Shown: piece after piece, positions 9,440 to 18,369 of the stretch
Layout of the letters: every line of letters begins with the position of its first letter
Numbering within the stretch: position 1 is the first letter of the stretch
Made by a program: the position numbers and the translations under genes
The notes under the pieces: generated by a model
Database searches by the model: none
Seen by the model: only the letters and a program-made list of their open reading frames with translations
Told to the model about the DNA's origin: nothing
Source of the DNA: Actinoplanes couchii
GTDB lineage: Bacteria; Actinomycetota; Actinomycetes; Mycobacteriales; Micromonosporaceae
Direction: 5' to 3'
DNA: 64,000 nucleotides
Assembly: GCF_016862075.1 (NCBI RefSeq)
Contig: NZ_BOMG01000114.1
Location: forward strand, 18,922-82,921

Positions 9440-9565
9440 TGTAGACCGTTCTCCGCAGCCCTCAGCAGCGGGTTCCGGCTTTTTGAAACGTTTCGCAAAA
9501 CGTCTTGTGGAGCGAGTGTAGACCGGTCTACTGTGACGCCAGTTACACGCGGAGACCGATCTACA
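9440..9565. promoter_or_regulatory. Cluster of palindromic operators between lacI-type gene and ABC operon
   Basis: The perfect palindrome GTAGACCGGTCTAC is at 9518-9531. Related half or imperfect copies lie at 9441-9452 (GTAGACCGTTCT) and 9553-9564 (AGACCGATCTAC). A separate LacI-type palindrome GAAACGTTTC is at 9485-9494. Repetition of the GTAGACC motif on both sides of the promoter region suggests that it is the operator of the adjacent LacI protein. Confidence 0.75.
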
Positions 9566-9590
9566 CACATGTCTGAAACCGGAGGTTCAT

Positions 9591-10895
9591 ATGAGGAAAC
9601 TCGGTGCGGCGCTGCTCACCGGCGCGCTCTGCCTGTCGGGCTGCAGCGCGGGATCACTCGGCTCCAGCGACGAGACCGCCGCGGGCCAGACCCAGATCAC
9701 CTTCCTCACCAACAACGACCCGGCGAACGTCAAGGTCGCCGAAGCGATGATCGCCGCCTTCGAGGCCAAGAACACCGGCGTCGACGTCAAGCTGGACACC
9801 CGCCCGCAGGGCAGCGAGGGTGACAACCTAGTCAAGACCCGTCTCGCGACCGCCGACATGGCCGACGTCTTCGAATACAACTCCGGCTCGCTGCTGCAGG
9901 CCATCGCCCCGCAGACCAACCTAACCCCGGTCTCCGGCGAGGCCTGGGTCGGCGACCTGGACCCGGTTTTCAAGCAGGTCGTCACCGCGAACAACGAGGT
10001 CTACGGCTCGCCGTGGGGCCCGGCGGTCGGCGGCGGCATCTTCTACAACAAGCCGCTCTACACCAAGCTCGGCCTCCAGGTCCCGAAGACGTGGGCCGAC
10101 TTCATGAGCAACAACGCCAAGATCAAGGCGGCCGGGGTGGCGCCGGTCCAGCAGACCTACAGCGAGACGTGGACCTCGCAGGTCCTGGTGCTCGCCGACT
10201 TCCACAACGTCGCCGCCGCCGATCCCGGCTTCGCCGAGAACTACACGAACAACAAGGCGAAGTACGCCACCACGCCCGCCGCCCAGGCCGGGTTCCAGCA
10301 CCTGGAGGAGCTGCACAAGGCCGGGTACTGGAACAAGGACTTCGCGTCGGCCAAGTACAACGACGGTCTCGCCGCCGTCGCCGAGGGTAAGGCCGGCCAC
10401 TACCCGATGATCACCTTCGGGATCCCGGCGCTGGACACCGCCGCCCCCGGCAAGGTGAACGACGTCGGCTTCTTCGCTCTGCCCGGCACCGACGCGAGCA
10501 AGAACGGCGTCACCCTGTGGGAGCCGTCCGGCATCTACATCCCCAAGTCCACCGAGGGTGACAAGCTGGCCGCCGCGAAGAAGTTCCAGGCGTTCGTCGC
10601 CTCCGCCGAGGGCTGCACCGCGTACGGCAGCGCCGCCCCGCTCGGCGGCCCGTTCGTGGTCAAGAGCTGCACGCTGCCGGCCGACGTCGCCCCGGCGGTC
10701 AAGGACCTGAGCGCCTACATTGACGCCGGTCAGGCCAGCCCGGCGCTGGAGTTCCTGTCCCCGATCAAGGGCCCGGCCCTGGAGCAGATCACCGTCGAGG
10801 TCGGGTCCGGCATCCGGTCCGCCGGCGACGCCGCGAAGCTCTACGACGAGGACGTCAAGAAGCAGGCCCAGCAGCTCGGGATCCAGGGCTGGTGA
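9591..10895 (+). CDS. Sugar ABC transporter substrate-binding lipoprotein
   Basis: A 434-residue extracellular solute-binding protein (family 1). The ATG follows GGAGG. A short lipoprotein signal ends in the lipobox LSGC at about residue 18, so the protein is anchored in the outer leaflet. The mature chain has the usual two-lobe features: a leading ITFLTNND strand, the motif GGGIFYNKPLYTKLGL with PKTWADF, and WEPSGIYIP. It is the first gene of a four-gene operon with two permeases and a rhamnosidase, so the substrate is probably a rhamnoside or oligosaccharide (inference). It overlaps the first permease gene by four bases. Confidence 0.93.
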   Translation: MRKLGAALLTGALCLSGCSAGSLGSSDETAAGQTQITFLTNNDPANVKVAEAMIAAFEAKNTGVDVKLDTRPQGSEGDNLVKTRLATADMADVFEYNSGSLLQAIAPQTNLTPVSGEAWVGDLDPVFKQVVTANNEVYGSPWGPAVGGGIFYNKPLYTKLGLQVPKTWADFMSNNAKIKAAGVAPVQQTYSETWTSQVLVLADFHNVAAADPGFAENYTNNKAKYATTPAAQAGFQHLEELHKAGYWNKDFASAKYNDGLAAVAEGKAGHYPMITFGIPALDTAAPGKVNDVGFFALPGTDASKNGVTLWEPSGIYIPKSTEGDKLAAAKKFQAFVASAEGCTAYGSAAPLGGPFVVKSCTLPADVAPAVKDLSAYIDAGQASPALEFLSPIKGPALEQITVEVGSGIRSAGDAAKLYDEDVKKQAQQLGIQGW

Positions 10896-11773
10896 AGGAT
10901 CCCGGGCTGGTGATGCTGCGCAAGAGCCCGTACCCGTACTGGTTCCTGATTCCCGGGGGCCTGGTCTTCACCGTCTTCTTCCTCGTCCCGTCGGTGATGG
11001 CGTTCTGGTTCAGCCTGACCCGGTGGACCCTGTTCGACCAGGAGTTCATCGGACTCGACAACTACGTGCAGTTCTTCCGGGAACCGGCGCTCGCCTCCGG
11101 CCTGTGGCACACCCTGGTCTACGCGGTCGTCACCTCGGGACTGAAAGTGATCCTCGGGATGGCCCTGGCGGTGCTGCTGACCGCCCCGATCCTGGGCCGC
11201 GGGTTCATGCGGTCGGTGGCGTTCTTCCCGGTCCTGGTCAGCACGATCGGGGTGGGCCTGACCTTTCAGGTGCTGATGCACCCCACCGAAGGCGTGATCA
11301 ACCAGATCCTCGGCTGGGCCGGCATCACCGGCCCGGCCTGGCTGGTCGACCCGGACTGGGCGCTGCTGTCGGTCGCGTTCGTCGACGTCTGGCAGGGTGT
11401 CGGCCTGGCCACGGTGATCTACATGGCCGGCATCCTGTCCATCCCCGGCGAGTACTTCGAGGCCGCCAAGGTGGACGGGGCATCCGCCTGGCACCGGTTC
11501 CGCCGGATCACCCTGCCGCTGGCGAAACCGGCCACCGTCTCGGTGATCCTGCTGTCGCTGATCGGCGGGCTGCGCAAGTTCGACCTGATCTGGGCGATGA
11601 CCAAAGGCGGACCGGGCTTCACCTCGGACGTGATGGCGTCGGTCATCTACAAGCAGTACCAGGCCGGTTTCTACGGTCTCTCCACCGCCGGAAACGTCGT
11701 CCTCTTCCTGCTGGTGATCCTGATCGCGCTCCCGTTGTTCTGGTTCTTCAACCGAAAGGACGACAACCAGTGA
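10892..11773 (+). CDS. Sugar ABC transporter permease (MalF type)
   Basis: A 293-residue inner-membrane permease with about six spans. The GTG overlaps the stop of the binding-protein gene (GTGA), a sign of translational coupling. The cytoplasmic EAA loop that docks the ATPase is visible as YFEAAKVDGASAWHRFRRIT. The N-terminus starts with the short cytoplasmic segment and first span typical of CUT1 permeases. No ATP-binding subunit is encoded in this operon. In actinomycetes a shared MsiK-type ATPase encoded elsewhere usually serves such systems, and I infer the same here. Confidence 0.93.
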   Translation: MKDPGLVMLRKSPYPYWFLIPGGLVFTVFFLVPSVMAFWFSLTRWTLFDQEFIGLDNYVQFFREPALASGLWHTLVYAVVTSGLKVILGMALAVLLTAPILGRGFMRSVAFFPVLVSTIGVGLTFQVLMHPTEGVINQILGWAGITGPAWLVDPDWALLSVAFVDVWQGVGLATVIYMAGILSIPGEYFEAAKVDGASAWHRFRRITLPLAKPATVSVILLSLIGGLRKFDLIWAMTKGGPGFTSDVMASVIYKQYQAGFYGLSTAGNVVLFLLVILIALPLFWFFNRKDDNQ

Positions 11774-12600
11774 GTACGCGTCGTCTCAGCTGGCCGCTCA
11801 GCGCGGTGGCGATCAGTCTGTTCGGTGTCGTCTTCCTGCTGCCGTTCGCCTTCATCCTGCTCACCGCCGGGAAGACGCAGCAGGAATCGGCGGCGCTGGA
11901 ATTCTCGTGGCCGACGCGGTGGGCGCTGGTGGAGAACTTCGTCGCGGTCGTGGAGGCCCGCGACTATCTGCTCATCATCGCGTTCATCAACAGCACGATC
12001 CTCACCGTGGCGAGCGTTTCCGTGGTGGTCGTGCTGGCATCGATGGCCGCCTTCGTGCTCCAGCGCCGCAAGAGCCGGTGGACGAAGGCGGTCAACCTGG
12101 TCATCCTCTCCGGACTGGTGCTGCCGCCGGCCGTCGTGCCGACGATCTGGGTGCTGCAGAAACTCGGGCTCTTCAAGACGATGCCCGGTCTGATCCTGGT
12201 CGAGATCGCGTACGCGATGGCGTTCTGTGTCCTGCTCTTCCAGGCCTTCATCGCCGGGATCCCCAAGGAGATGGACGAGGCGGCGACCATCGACGGCGCC
12301 GGGCCGCTCAGCCTGTTCTTCCGGGTCGTGCTCCCGCTGCTGCGGCCGATCATCGTGACCGTCGTGGTGGTGCAGACGGTGTTCATCTGGAACGACTTCG
12401 CCAGCCCGCTCTACTTCCTGCCCGGCGACGAGAACGCCACTGTGCAATTGACCCTCTTCAACTTCCAGGGGCAGTACACCAACTCCTACAACCTCCTCTT
12501 CATGGACATCCTCCTGATCACGGTGCCGCCGCTGGTCATGTTCATGATCTTCCAGCGCCAGATCGTGTCCGGCATGATCGCCGGTTCGGTGAAAGGTTGA
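11770..12600 (+). CDS. Sugar ABC transporter permease (MalG type)
   Basis: A 276-residue permease with six predicted spans, the partner of the preceding one. The GTG at 11770 overlaps the previous stop by four bases; the frame continues upstream only as shadow. The EAA motif is MDEAATIDGAGPLSLFFRVV, located before the last two spans, as in CUT1 MalG-type subunits. The C-terminus ends IAGSVKG, the usual end of this family. With the MalF-type subunit it forms the membrane channel for sugar import. Confidence 0.93.
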   Translation: MSTRRLSWPLSAVAISLFGVVFLLPFAFILLTAGKTQQESAALEFSWPTRWALVENFVAVVEARDYLLIIAFINSTILTVASVSVVVVLASMAAFVLQRRKSRWTKAVNLVILSGLVLPPAVVPTIWVLQKLGLFKTMPGLILVEIAYAMAFCVLLFQAFIAGIPKEMDEAATIDGAGPLSLFFRVVLPLLRPIIVTVVVVQTVFIWNDFASPLYFLPGDENATVQLTLFNFQGQYTNSYNLLFMDILLITVPPLVMFMIFQRQIVSGMIAGSVKG

Positions 12601-12605
12601 GCCGC

Positions 12606-14789
12606 ATGCAGGGTCGGATGATCACCACAGTTACCGAGTTGGGCAGCGCACCGGTCTTCCGCAAGGAGTTCTCGCTGTCGTCCGGTGATGTTTCCCGGGC
12701 GACGCTGAGGATCAGCAGCCTGGGCGTGCACGAGGCGCGGATCAACGGGAAGCCGGTCGGACCGGACGTTCTCAGTCCGGGATGGACCTCTTACGAACAT
12801 CGGCTGCGGTACGTCACTCATGACGTCACCGCTCTCCTGGGGGAATCCAACACGCTGACCGTTCTGGTGGGCAACGGGTGGTACCGCGGGCGGCTCGGAT
12901 TCATGGGCGGGCGGGCCTTCTACGGGGACCGGCTCGGGGTGATCGCCGCTTTGGAGATCGACTACGCCGACGGGTCGACGCAGGTCATCGCCACCGATGA
13001 GACGTGGAGTGCCGACAATTCGGATGTGATCGCGGACGATCTGTATCACGGGCAGACCATCGACGCCCGGCAGCGGACCGAGCTGCGCACCTGGCATCTG
13101 AGAACGCGCGAGCTGGACTTCGACACGTCGTTGCTCACGCCCTACATCGGTCCGGTCGTCACCCGGCACGAGGCCATCGCGCCGGTTTCCGTGTCGGCAT
13201 CGCCGAGTGGGCGGACGCTTGTCGACTTCGGGCAGAACCTGGTCGGCTGGGTGCGATTCACCGTCACCGGGCCGGCCGGCTCGGAGATCCGGATCCGGCA
13301 CGCCGAGGTGCTCGAGGACGGCGAACTCGGCACCCGGCCGCTGCGGGACGCCCAGGCCACCGACCGGTTCATCCTCAGCGGGGGATCCGATTTCTTCGAG
13401 CCGACGCTGACCTTCCACGGATTCCGGTATGCCGAGGTCAGCGGTTGGCCCGCGGATGTCCCGCTCTCTCTCGAAGCCGTCGTCGTGCATTCCGATCTGC
13501 GCCGGACCGGGGACTTCGCCTGCTCCGACGAACTGCTCAATCAACTGCACCGCAACGTCGTGTGGAGCACCCGGGGCAACTTCCTGGACCTGCCCACCGA
13601 CTGCCCGCAGCGCAACGAACGGCTCGGGTGGACCGGGGATCTGGCCGTTTTCGCACCGACCGCGGCCTATCTCTTCGACACGTCGGCGTTTCTCGCGGAC
13701 TGGCTCGCCGATCTGGCCGCCGAACAGTCCGCGGCGGACGGGCTGGTGCCGTTCGTCATCCCGGACATCCTCAAATACCAGGGGAGCCCGCCGGACTTTC
13801 CCGACCCGGACAGCACGGCCTTCTGGTCCGACGCCGCGGTCTGGGTTCCGTGGACACTGTGGCAGGCCTACGGCGATCGGACGATTCTCGAACGTCAATA
13901 TCCGTCGATGGTGGCGCACGTCCGGCGGGTGGGGACCCTGCTGTCACCCTCCGGCGTGTGGGACGGTTCGTTCCAGTTCGGGGACTGGCTCGACCCGGAC
14001 GCGCCGGCCGACAATCCGGCGAAGGCCAAAGCCGATCCGGGAGTGGTCGCCACCGCCGCCTATCACCGGTCGCTGTTGCTGGTCGCGGCCACCGCCACTC
14101 TGCTCGGGAACACCGCGGACGCCGACGAGTTCTCCGCGCTCGCTTCTCGGACCCGGGACGCCTTCCATGCCGCCTATGTGTCGGCTGACGGTGTGGTCCA
14201 CTCCGACTGCACCACTGCGTACACGCTGGCCATCGAATTTGATCTGCTTGATCCCTCGCTTCGTGAGACTGCCGGGCGGCGACTCGCCGAACTCGTCGCC
14301 GCCAGCGGATATCGGGTCTCCACCGGGTTCGCGGGGACGCCCTACATTCTCGACGCGCTGACCAGAACCGGTCATCTCGACGCCGCGTACCGGCTGCTCA
14401 CCGAGCGGGAGTGCCCGTCCTGGCTGTACCCGGTGACGATGGGGGCGACCACGATCTGGGAGCGGTGGGACTCGATGCTCCCGGACGGGTCGATCAACCC
14501 GGGGGAGATGACCAGTTTCAACCACTACGCGCTCGGGGCCGTGGCGGACTGGATGCACCGGACCGTCGGCGGGATCAACGCCCTCGCGCCGGGGTATGCG
14601 CGGGTGCGGATCGCGCCCCGGCCCGGAGGCGGGCTGACCTGGGCGCGGGCCGGGCTCGACACGCCGCACGGCCGGATCGAGGTGTCGTGGCGGCTCGCCG
14701 GCGACGGTTCGGTCGCCGCCGACGTGACCCTGCCGGAGGGGGTGACCGGGGTGCTGTCCCTGCCGGGGCAGCCGGATCGGGAGTTGTGA
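12606..14789 (+). CDS. GH78 alpha-L-rhamnosidase
   Basis: A 727-residue cytoplasmic enzyme that removes terminal alpha-L-rhamnose. The ATG at 12606 has AAAGG nine bases upstream and lies five bases after the permease stop. The N-terminal beta domains (about 15-300) include INGKPVGPDVLSPGW and GNGWYRGRLG. The (alpha/alpha)6 catalytic domain holds the GH78 hallmark DCPQRNERLGWTGD at about 332-345 and the conserved TIWERWDSMLPDG and SFNHYALGAV segments later. It has no signal peptide, so imported rhamnosides are probably cleaved inside the cell after uptake by the transporter encoded upstream. Confidence 0.93.
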   Translation: MQGRMITTVTELGSAPVFRKEFSLSSGDVSRATLRISSLGVHEARINGKPVGPDVLSPGWTSYEHRLRYVTHDVTALLGESNTLTVLVGNGWYRGRLGFMGGRAFYGDRLGVIAALEIDYADGSTQVIATDETWSADNSDVIADDLYHGQTIDARQRTELRTWHLRTRELDFDTSLLTPYIGPVVTRHEAIAPVSVSASPSGRTLVDFGQNLVGWVRFTVTGPAGSEIRIRHAEVLEDGELGTRPLRDAQATDRFILSGGSDFFEPTLTFHGFRYAEVSGWPADVPLSLEAVVVHSDLRRTGDFACSDELLNQLHRNVVWSTRGNFLDLPTDCPQRNERLGWTGDLAVFAPTAAYLFDTSAFLADWLADLAAEQSAADGLVPFVIPDILKYQGSPPDFPDPDSTAFWSDAAVWVPWTLWQAYGDRTILERQYPSMVAHVRRVGTLLSPSGVWDGSFQFGDWLDPDAPADNPAKAKADPGVVATAAYHRSLLLVAATATLLGNTADADEFSALASRTRDAFHAAYVSADGVVHSDCTTAYTLAIEFDLLDPSLRETAGRRLAELVAASGYRVSTGFAGTPYILDALTRTGHLDAAYRLLTERECPSWLYPVTMGATTIWERWDSMLPDGSINPGEMTSFNHYALGAVADWMHRTVGGINALAPGYARVRIAPRPGGGLTWARAGLDTPHGRIEVSWRLAGDGSVAADVTLPEGVTGVLSLPGQPDREL

Positions 14790-14792
14790 TCC

Positions 14793-14852
14793 GCAACCTT
14801 TGGTTGCGCGTGGCTGTTCCGGGAGGTAACGTCATGCGCAACCAAAGGTTGC
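14793..14852. promoter_or_regulatory. Paired palindromic ArsR-type operators
   Basis: GCAACCTTTGGTTGC (14793-14807) and GCAACCAAAGGTTGC (14838-14852) are each near-palindromes. With two extra bases each they form a perfect 17-base inverted repeat across 26 bases. They lie directly upstream of the SRPBCC-ArsR operon, so the encoded ArsR protein is the likely ligand (inference). Confidence 0.8.
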
Positions 14853-14863
14853 AGGAGGATCTG

Positions 14864-15343
14864 ATGGAATACGGAAGCATCGAGCGCACCATCTACGTCG
14901 ACGCGGCGCCGGAGATCGTGTTCGACGTGGTCAGCAAGCCCGAGCACGTCCAGCGCTGGTGGCCGGACGAGGCGGCCTACGCGCTGACACCGGGGGAGCC
15001 CGGGCACATCGTGTTCGGCGCGGACAGCAAGTCCTGCTCCACCGGCGACGGCGCCAAGGTCGAGCAGTTCACCGTGGTCGACGTGCGGCCGCCGCGGTCG
15101 TTCTCGTTCCGGTGGAACCACGCGGTGGGGGAGACCGCGGCGGCCGGCAACTCGTACCTGGTCACGTTCGACCTCACGCCGGAGGGCGGCGGGACCATGC
15201 TGCGGATGACCGAGTCCGGGTTCCGCGAGCGCGGCTGGAGCGAGGTCGTGGTCGCACAGAACCACCGTGATCACGAGAACGGCTGGGACCACTTCCTGCC
15301 GCAACTGGCCCCCTATGTCGCGTCCCTGCACGTCACGCCGTGA
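14864..15343 (+). CDS. SRPBCC (AHSA1-like) domain protein
   Basis: A 159-residue START/Bet v 1-like fold protein of the AHSA1 family. The ATG at 14864 is chosen because AGGAGG sits five bases upstream; an upstream in-frame ATG (14834) lies in the operator. The sequence begins IERTIYVDAAPEIVFDVVSKPEHVQRWWPD, typical of the first strand and helices of this fold, and ends with ENGWDHFLPQLAPYV. Such proteins bind small hydrophobic ligands; the ligand here is unknown. Its stop overlaps the ArsR start by four bases, so the pair is translationally coupled. Confidence 0.88.
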   Translation: MEYGSIERTIYVDAAPEIVFDVVSKPEHVQRWWPDEAAYALTPGEPGHIVFGADSKSCSTGDGAKVEQFTVVDVRPPRSFSFRWNHAVGETAAAGNSYLVTFDLTPEGGGTMLRMTESGFRERGWSEVVVAQNHRDHENGWDHFLPQLAPYVASLHVTP

Positions 15344-15690
15344 TCGTCGACGACGACCTGTGGCAGGCGATCGGGGATCCCACCCGGCGCCGCATGCTCG
15401 ACCTGCTGCTGGCCGACAACGGCAATGGCACCGCCACCTCGCTGGGCCAGCGCCTGACGGTGACCAGGCAGGGCGTGGCCAAACACCTGTCCGTCCTGGA
15501 ACGGGCCGGCCTGGTCCGCAGTTCCCCGTCCGGCCGCGAACGCCGCTACCGCGTCGACGACGCCCAGCTGGCCCGCGCGGTGGCCCAACTCTCCTCGGTC
15601 GGCGCGTCATGGGACGCCCGCCTCCAGCGGATCCGCTCCCTGGCCGAGGAGATCAAACACCAGGCCGAGAAGAAGCCACCCTCCCGGTGA
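15340..15690 (+). CDS. ArsR-family transcriptional regulator
   Basis: A 116-residue winged-helix repressor. IGDPTRRRMLDLLLAD opens the fold, LGQRLTVTRQGVAKHLSVLE is the helix-turn-helix, and GRERRYRVD is the wing. The Cys metal-binding box of metal-sensing ArsR proteins is absent, so it belongs to the group paired with SRPBCC proteins, which sense other signals. The GTG overlaps the preceding stop (GTGA). It probably represses its own operon through the two palindromes at 14793-14852. A strong hairpin follows. Confidence 0.9.
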   Translation: MIVDDDLWQAIGDPTRRRMLDLLLADNGNGTATSLGQRLTVTRQGVAKHLSVLERAGLVRSSPSGRERRYRVDDAQLARAVAQLSSVGASWDARLQRIRSLAEEIKHQAEKKPPSR

Positions 15691-15752
15691 GATCACCCGC
15701 CGGGGTGTGAGCCCACCGTCCGGGCGGACACATCCACAAGGCGGGCGATCAC

Positions 15753-15790
15753 GCCCTGGTCGTGGGGCCGAGCGGCCCCACGACCAGGGC
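15753..15790. terminator. Bidirectional hairpin terminator
   Basis: GCCCTGGTCGTGGGGCCG pairs perfectly over 18 bp with the sequence at 15773-15790, with only two bases (AG) between the arms. It separates the converging ArsR and PD-(D/E)XK-like genes and so can serve both. Confidence 0.85.
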
Positions 15791-15796
15791 GAAGCT

Positions 15797-17161
15797 TCAG
15801 GCCGCGCCCTGTTCGACTGCTGAGGCGGCAGGTTCCGGGGCGTCCTGGGATGACAGCGCGGTGGAGACCAGGGCCGCCGCAACCGGCTCCGTCTCCTCGG
15901 CCGCGCGCATTCTGGGCGGGGCCGGCATCCAGGGCTTCAGGTTCTGGATCACCTGGGCGTAGAAGTCGTCGATCGCGTCCAGGACCGAGTCGATGAACGC
16001 GCCGCGCCCCCGGCCGCGCTTCGTGCCGGCCGTCGAGGTCAGCGCCACCCGGAAGGTGCGCAACTCCTTGGCCGGGTCGCCGATCAGTGCCGCCGGGTTG
16101 TCCCGGACCACCCTCAGCAGTTCGGCACTGCCCGCCCCGCGGGCGTGCGCGGCCCAGGACTCCAGGCGCACCGTCTCCGGCGCGTCTCTCAGCTGGCGGA
16201 CCAGCCAGTTCACCCGGGTCGTCGGCCGGCCTTCGCGGGGCGCCTCCACATCGACATGGCAGGTGATCCGCGCGGCACGCAGATCCGCGGTCACCGACAG
16301 CGTGCCCACCGCGCCCGGGATACGCAACGATGCCGTCATCGTGCTGGTCGTCGCCAGCTGACCGACCAGCGCCTGGGTACGGACCAAGGGCTCGGTCTGT
16401 TCCCGGCGGGTCAGCGCGGGGACGACATCGGTGCCCAGCTGCCGCCCGAGGCGCAGCCCGGCGTATCGGACCAGCGCGTCGAACCGTCCGGCCGCCTCGG
16501 GTACCGTCGCGTCGGTGGGGCGCAGGGTTCCCGCGCTGACGGATTCCCGGACCGGTACCCAAGAGGGGCCCATGTCGCTGAACTCCAGCGCACCGGACTT
16601 CGGGTGTTCCAGGTAACGGATCAGCTCACCGAGGATCCACGCCTGGTCCGGGTCGGCGACGCCCCGGTACTCCTTCTGCAGCACGGCGACGGTCAGCACC
16701 TCCGACCAAGGGATGTGGTGCAGCGCCACCTTCTTCAGCTTGCGTTTGTCGACCCGGGTCGGATGCTGCCCGGCCATCGGGGGGATCTCGTTCGAGATCG
16801 TGATGAGCGCGTCGAAACCCTGCTCCTTCGCGATGTCCAGGTAGCGCTCCAACTGCTCGGCCTGCAACTCGTTGGTACCGGTCTTGACCTCGACCAGCGC
16901 CGTCCACTGGCGCTGCCCACGGGCCACCCTGATCAGACCGTCCGGGAACGACTTGCCGTCACCGAGAGTGAACGGAACTTCGATGAAGGTCTGCACCGTT
17001 CCGGCGGGCGCGCCGTAAGGCTGTGTCAGTGCCCGCCCGAACTCCCGGACCGCACTCATCACCGCGAGCAGCGCCGATGTCGCCCGGCGTTCCTGTTCGT
17101 CGGCGCCGTTGATTCCGGAGGTCGGAATCAGTCGCGCGGCGTGCCAGCTCTCTTCCGCCAT
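15797..17161 (-). CDS. PD-(D/E)XK nuclease-like protein
   Basis: A 454-residue cytoplasmic protein. The ATG at 17161 is used because GAGGA lies six bases upstream; two GTG codons before it sit on that site. The N-terminal third has the arrangement of a PD-(D/E)XK nuclease core: Glu in TFIEVPF (about 61), FPDGLI with Asp (about 74), then LVEVKTG with Glu and Lys (about 91 and 93). A helix with Gln and Tyr (EQLERYLDIA) and the strand ALITISNE follow. The rest is unrecognised and ends with an Ala/Glu-rich tail. It stands alone between two hairpins. A role in DNA repair or defence is possible but unproven. Confidence 0.72.
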   Translation of the reverse strand: MAEESWHAARLIPTSGINGADEQERRATSALLAVMSAVREFGRALTQPYGAPAGTVQTFIEVPFTLGDGKSFPDGLIRVARGQRQWTALVEVKTGTNELQAEQLERYLDIAKEQGFDALITISNEIPPMAGQHPTRVDKRKLKKVALHHIPWSEVLTVAVLQKEYRGVADPDQAWILGELIRYLEHPKSGALEFSDMGPSWVPVRESVSAGTLRPTDATVPEAAGRFDALVRYAGLRLGRQLGTDVVPALTRREQTEPLVRTQALVGQLATTSTMTASLRIPGAVGTLSVTADLRAARITCHVDVEAPREGRPTTRVNWLVRQLRDAPETVRLESWAAHARGAGSAELLRVVRDNPAALIGDPAKELRTFRVALTSTAGTKRGRGRGAFIDSVLDAIDDFYAQVIQNLKPWMPAPPRMRAAEETEPVAAALVSTALSSQDAPEPAASAVEQGAA

Positions 17162-17310
17162 CACCACTCCTCGTCACGAGACCTCGGCGAAACCTACATC
17201 GCCGACGGGGTGCGAAGTGGCTGGTCAGGACCGTCGATCGGACGAGACTGAGGGGCCGAGTCGCTGCCGTCCACTATGAACGGAGGAAGGCTTCCGGATC
17301 GTCGAAGGGG

Positions 17311-17345
17311 CCGGGCCGGCCGGACCTGGGATCCGGCCGGCCCGG
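17311..17345 (-). terminator. Hairpin terminator
   Basis: CCGGGCCGGCCGGA and its exact complement at 17332-17345 form a 14-bp stem with a 7-base loop, just after the stop of the membrane-anchored protein gene on the minus strand. Confidence 0.8.
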
Positions 17346-17352
17346 GGACTGG

Positions 17353-18369
17353 TCAGCTTCGTTTCACTTCCAGGCTTCCCATGCCGCCGGTGGCCTCGAT
17401 GTCGAGGGCCGGGCCCTTGCCCAGGTCGTCGTTGCCGAGGACCGCGCCGGGGGCGGTGCCGCCGCTCGCCTTGCCGTACAGGGTGACGTTGCCGGCTCCG
17501 GCCCGGACGTACACCCTGGTGGGGATGCGGACCACGGTGTGGATGGCCCAGGAGCCGACGCCGCCTGTCATCCGGACCGGGACCACGCCGGCCAGCTTGC
17601 CGAGGAACAGGTTCATCGATTCGGCGCCGCCGTCCAGGTCGATCCGGGACACCGTACCCTCGGTGCTGTCGAAGTTGAGGGTCTTGACCCCGGCGCCGAG
17701 GCTCAGGTGCCAGACGGTTTCACGGCTCAGGGCGACCTCGACCGTGCCGGAGTCCGTCGATTTGACGTCGACCCGCAGCACACCGCCGGAGAAGGTGGTC
17801 TCCGCGTCGACGGCGGCCCCGTCCGGCGAGGTCACCCGGTAACTGTCGCCGTCCAGATCCATGATCCGCACCGACAGCACGGTGACGCCGGAGACGAACT
17901 CGAACCGGGCGCGTTTCGGGGCGGCCGGCGCGGTGGACGCCGACGGCGACGGGGAGAGCGACGGGGACGCGGCCGCCGGTGGCAGCGAGAACGAGAACGA
18001 CGGTGACGGCGACGCCACCGGGATCGGGTCGAGCTGGATCGGGCCGGTCGGTGCGGCCACCGGACGGGCGGCGATCTCCGAGTTGGCCAGCGGCCGGGCC
18101 AGCAGCACCGTCCCGAAGACGACGAGCAGGGCCGTCATTCCGGTGAGGACGACCGGGCCGCGCACCCACGACCGGTTGCGCTGATCGTCCGGGTCCTCGT
18201 GGGCGACGCTGTGCGCGTTCGGTGGGAGGAGCGCGGTGGGGGAGTCCGGCCAGTACTCGGCGATGTCCGGCCAGGCGATCCGGGCCCGTTCCTCGTGTGC
18301 TGCGTGCCTCGGGACCGGCTTGATGTAACCGGCGATCCGCAGCTCGGCGCGCTGCTGGCCGTCCTTCAC
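17353..18369 (-). CDS. Membrane-anchored protein with beta-rich outer domain
   Basis: A 338-residue protein of unknown function. The GTG at 18369 has GAGGAG upstream and is preferred over longer starts. A cytoplasmic segment of about 75 residues is followed by one span (about 79-101, with VVLTGMTALLVVFGTVLLA), a Pro/Ser/Ala-rich linker, and a beta-rich outer domain. The domain has repeated short strands such as GTVEVALSRETVW and SLGAGVKTLNFD, similar to adhesin-like or DUF4097-type repeats. The C-terminus (ATGGMGSLEVKRS) ends one such strand. It is monocistronic, with hairpins on both sides. Confidence 0.75.
   Translation of the reverse strand: MKDGQQRAELRIAGYIKPVPRHAAHEERARIAWPDIAEYWPDSPTALLPPNAHSVAHEDPDDQRNRSWVRGPVVLTGMTALLVVFGTVLLARPLANSEIAARPVAAPTGPIQLDPIPVASPSPSFSFSLPPAAASPSLSPSPSASTAPAAPKRARFEFVSGVTVLSVRIMDLDGDSYRVTSPDGAAVDAETTFSGGVLRVDVKSTDSGTVEVALSRETVWHLSLGAGVKTLNFDSTEGTVSRIDLDGGAESMNLFLGKLAGVVPVRMTGGVGSWAIHTVVRIPTRVYVRAGAGNVTLYGKASGGTAPGAVLGNDDLGKGPALDIEATGGMGSLEVKRS

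Noticed and set aside
10720..11770. A longer start for the second sugar permease (frame open from 10720)
   Set aside because: The upstream part is antiphase to the binding protein and first permease and encodes no permease-like sequence. The GTG at 11770 overlaps the previous stop as expected.
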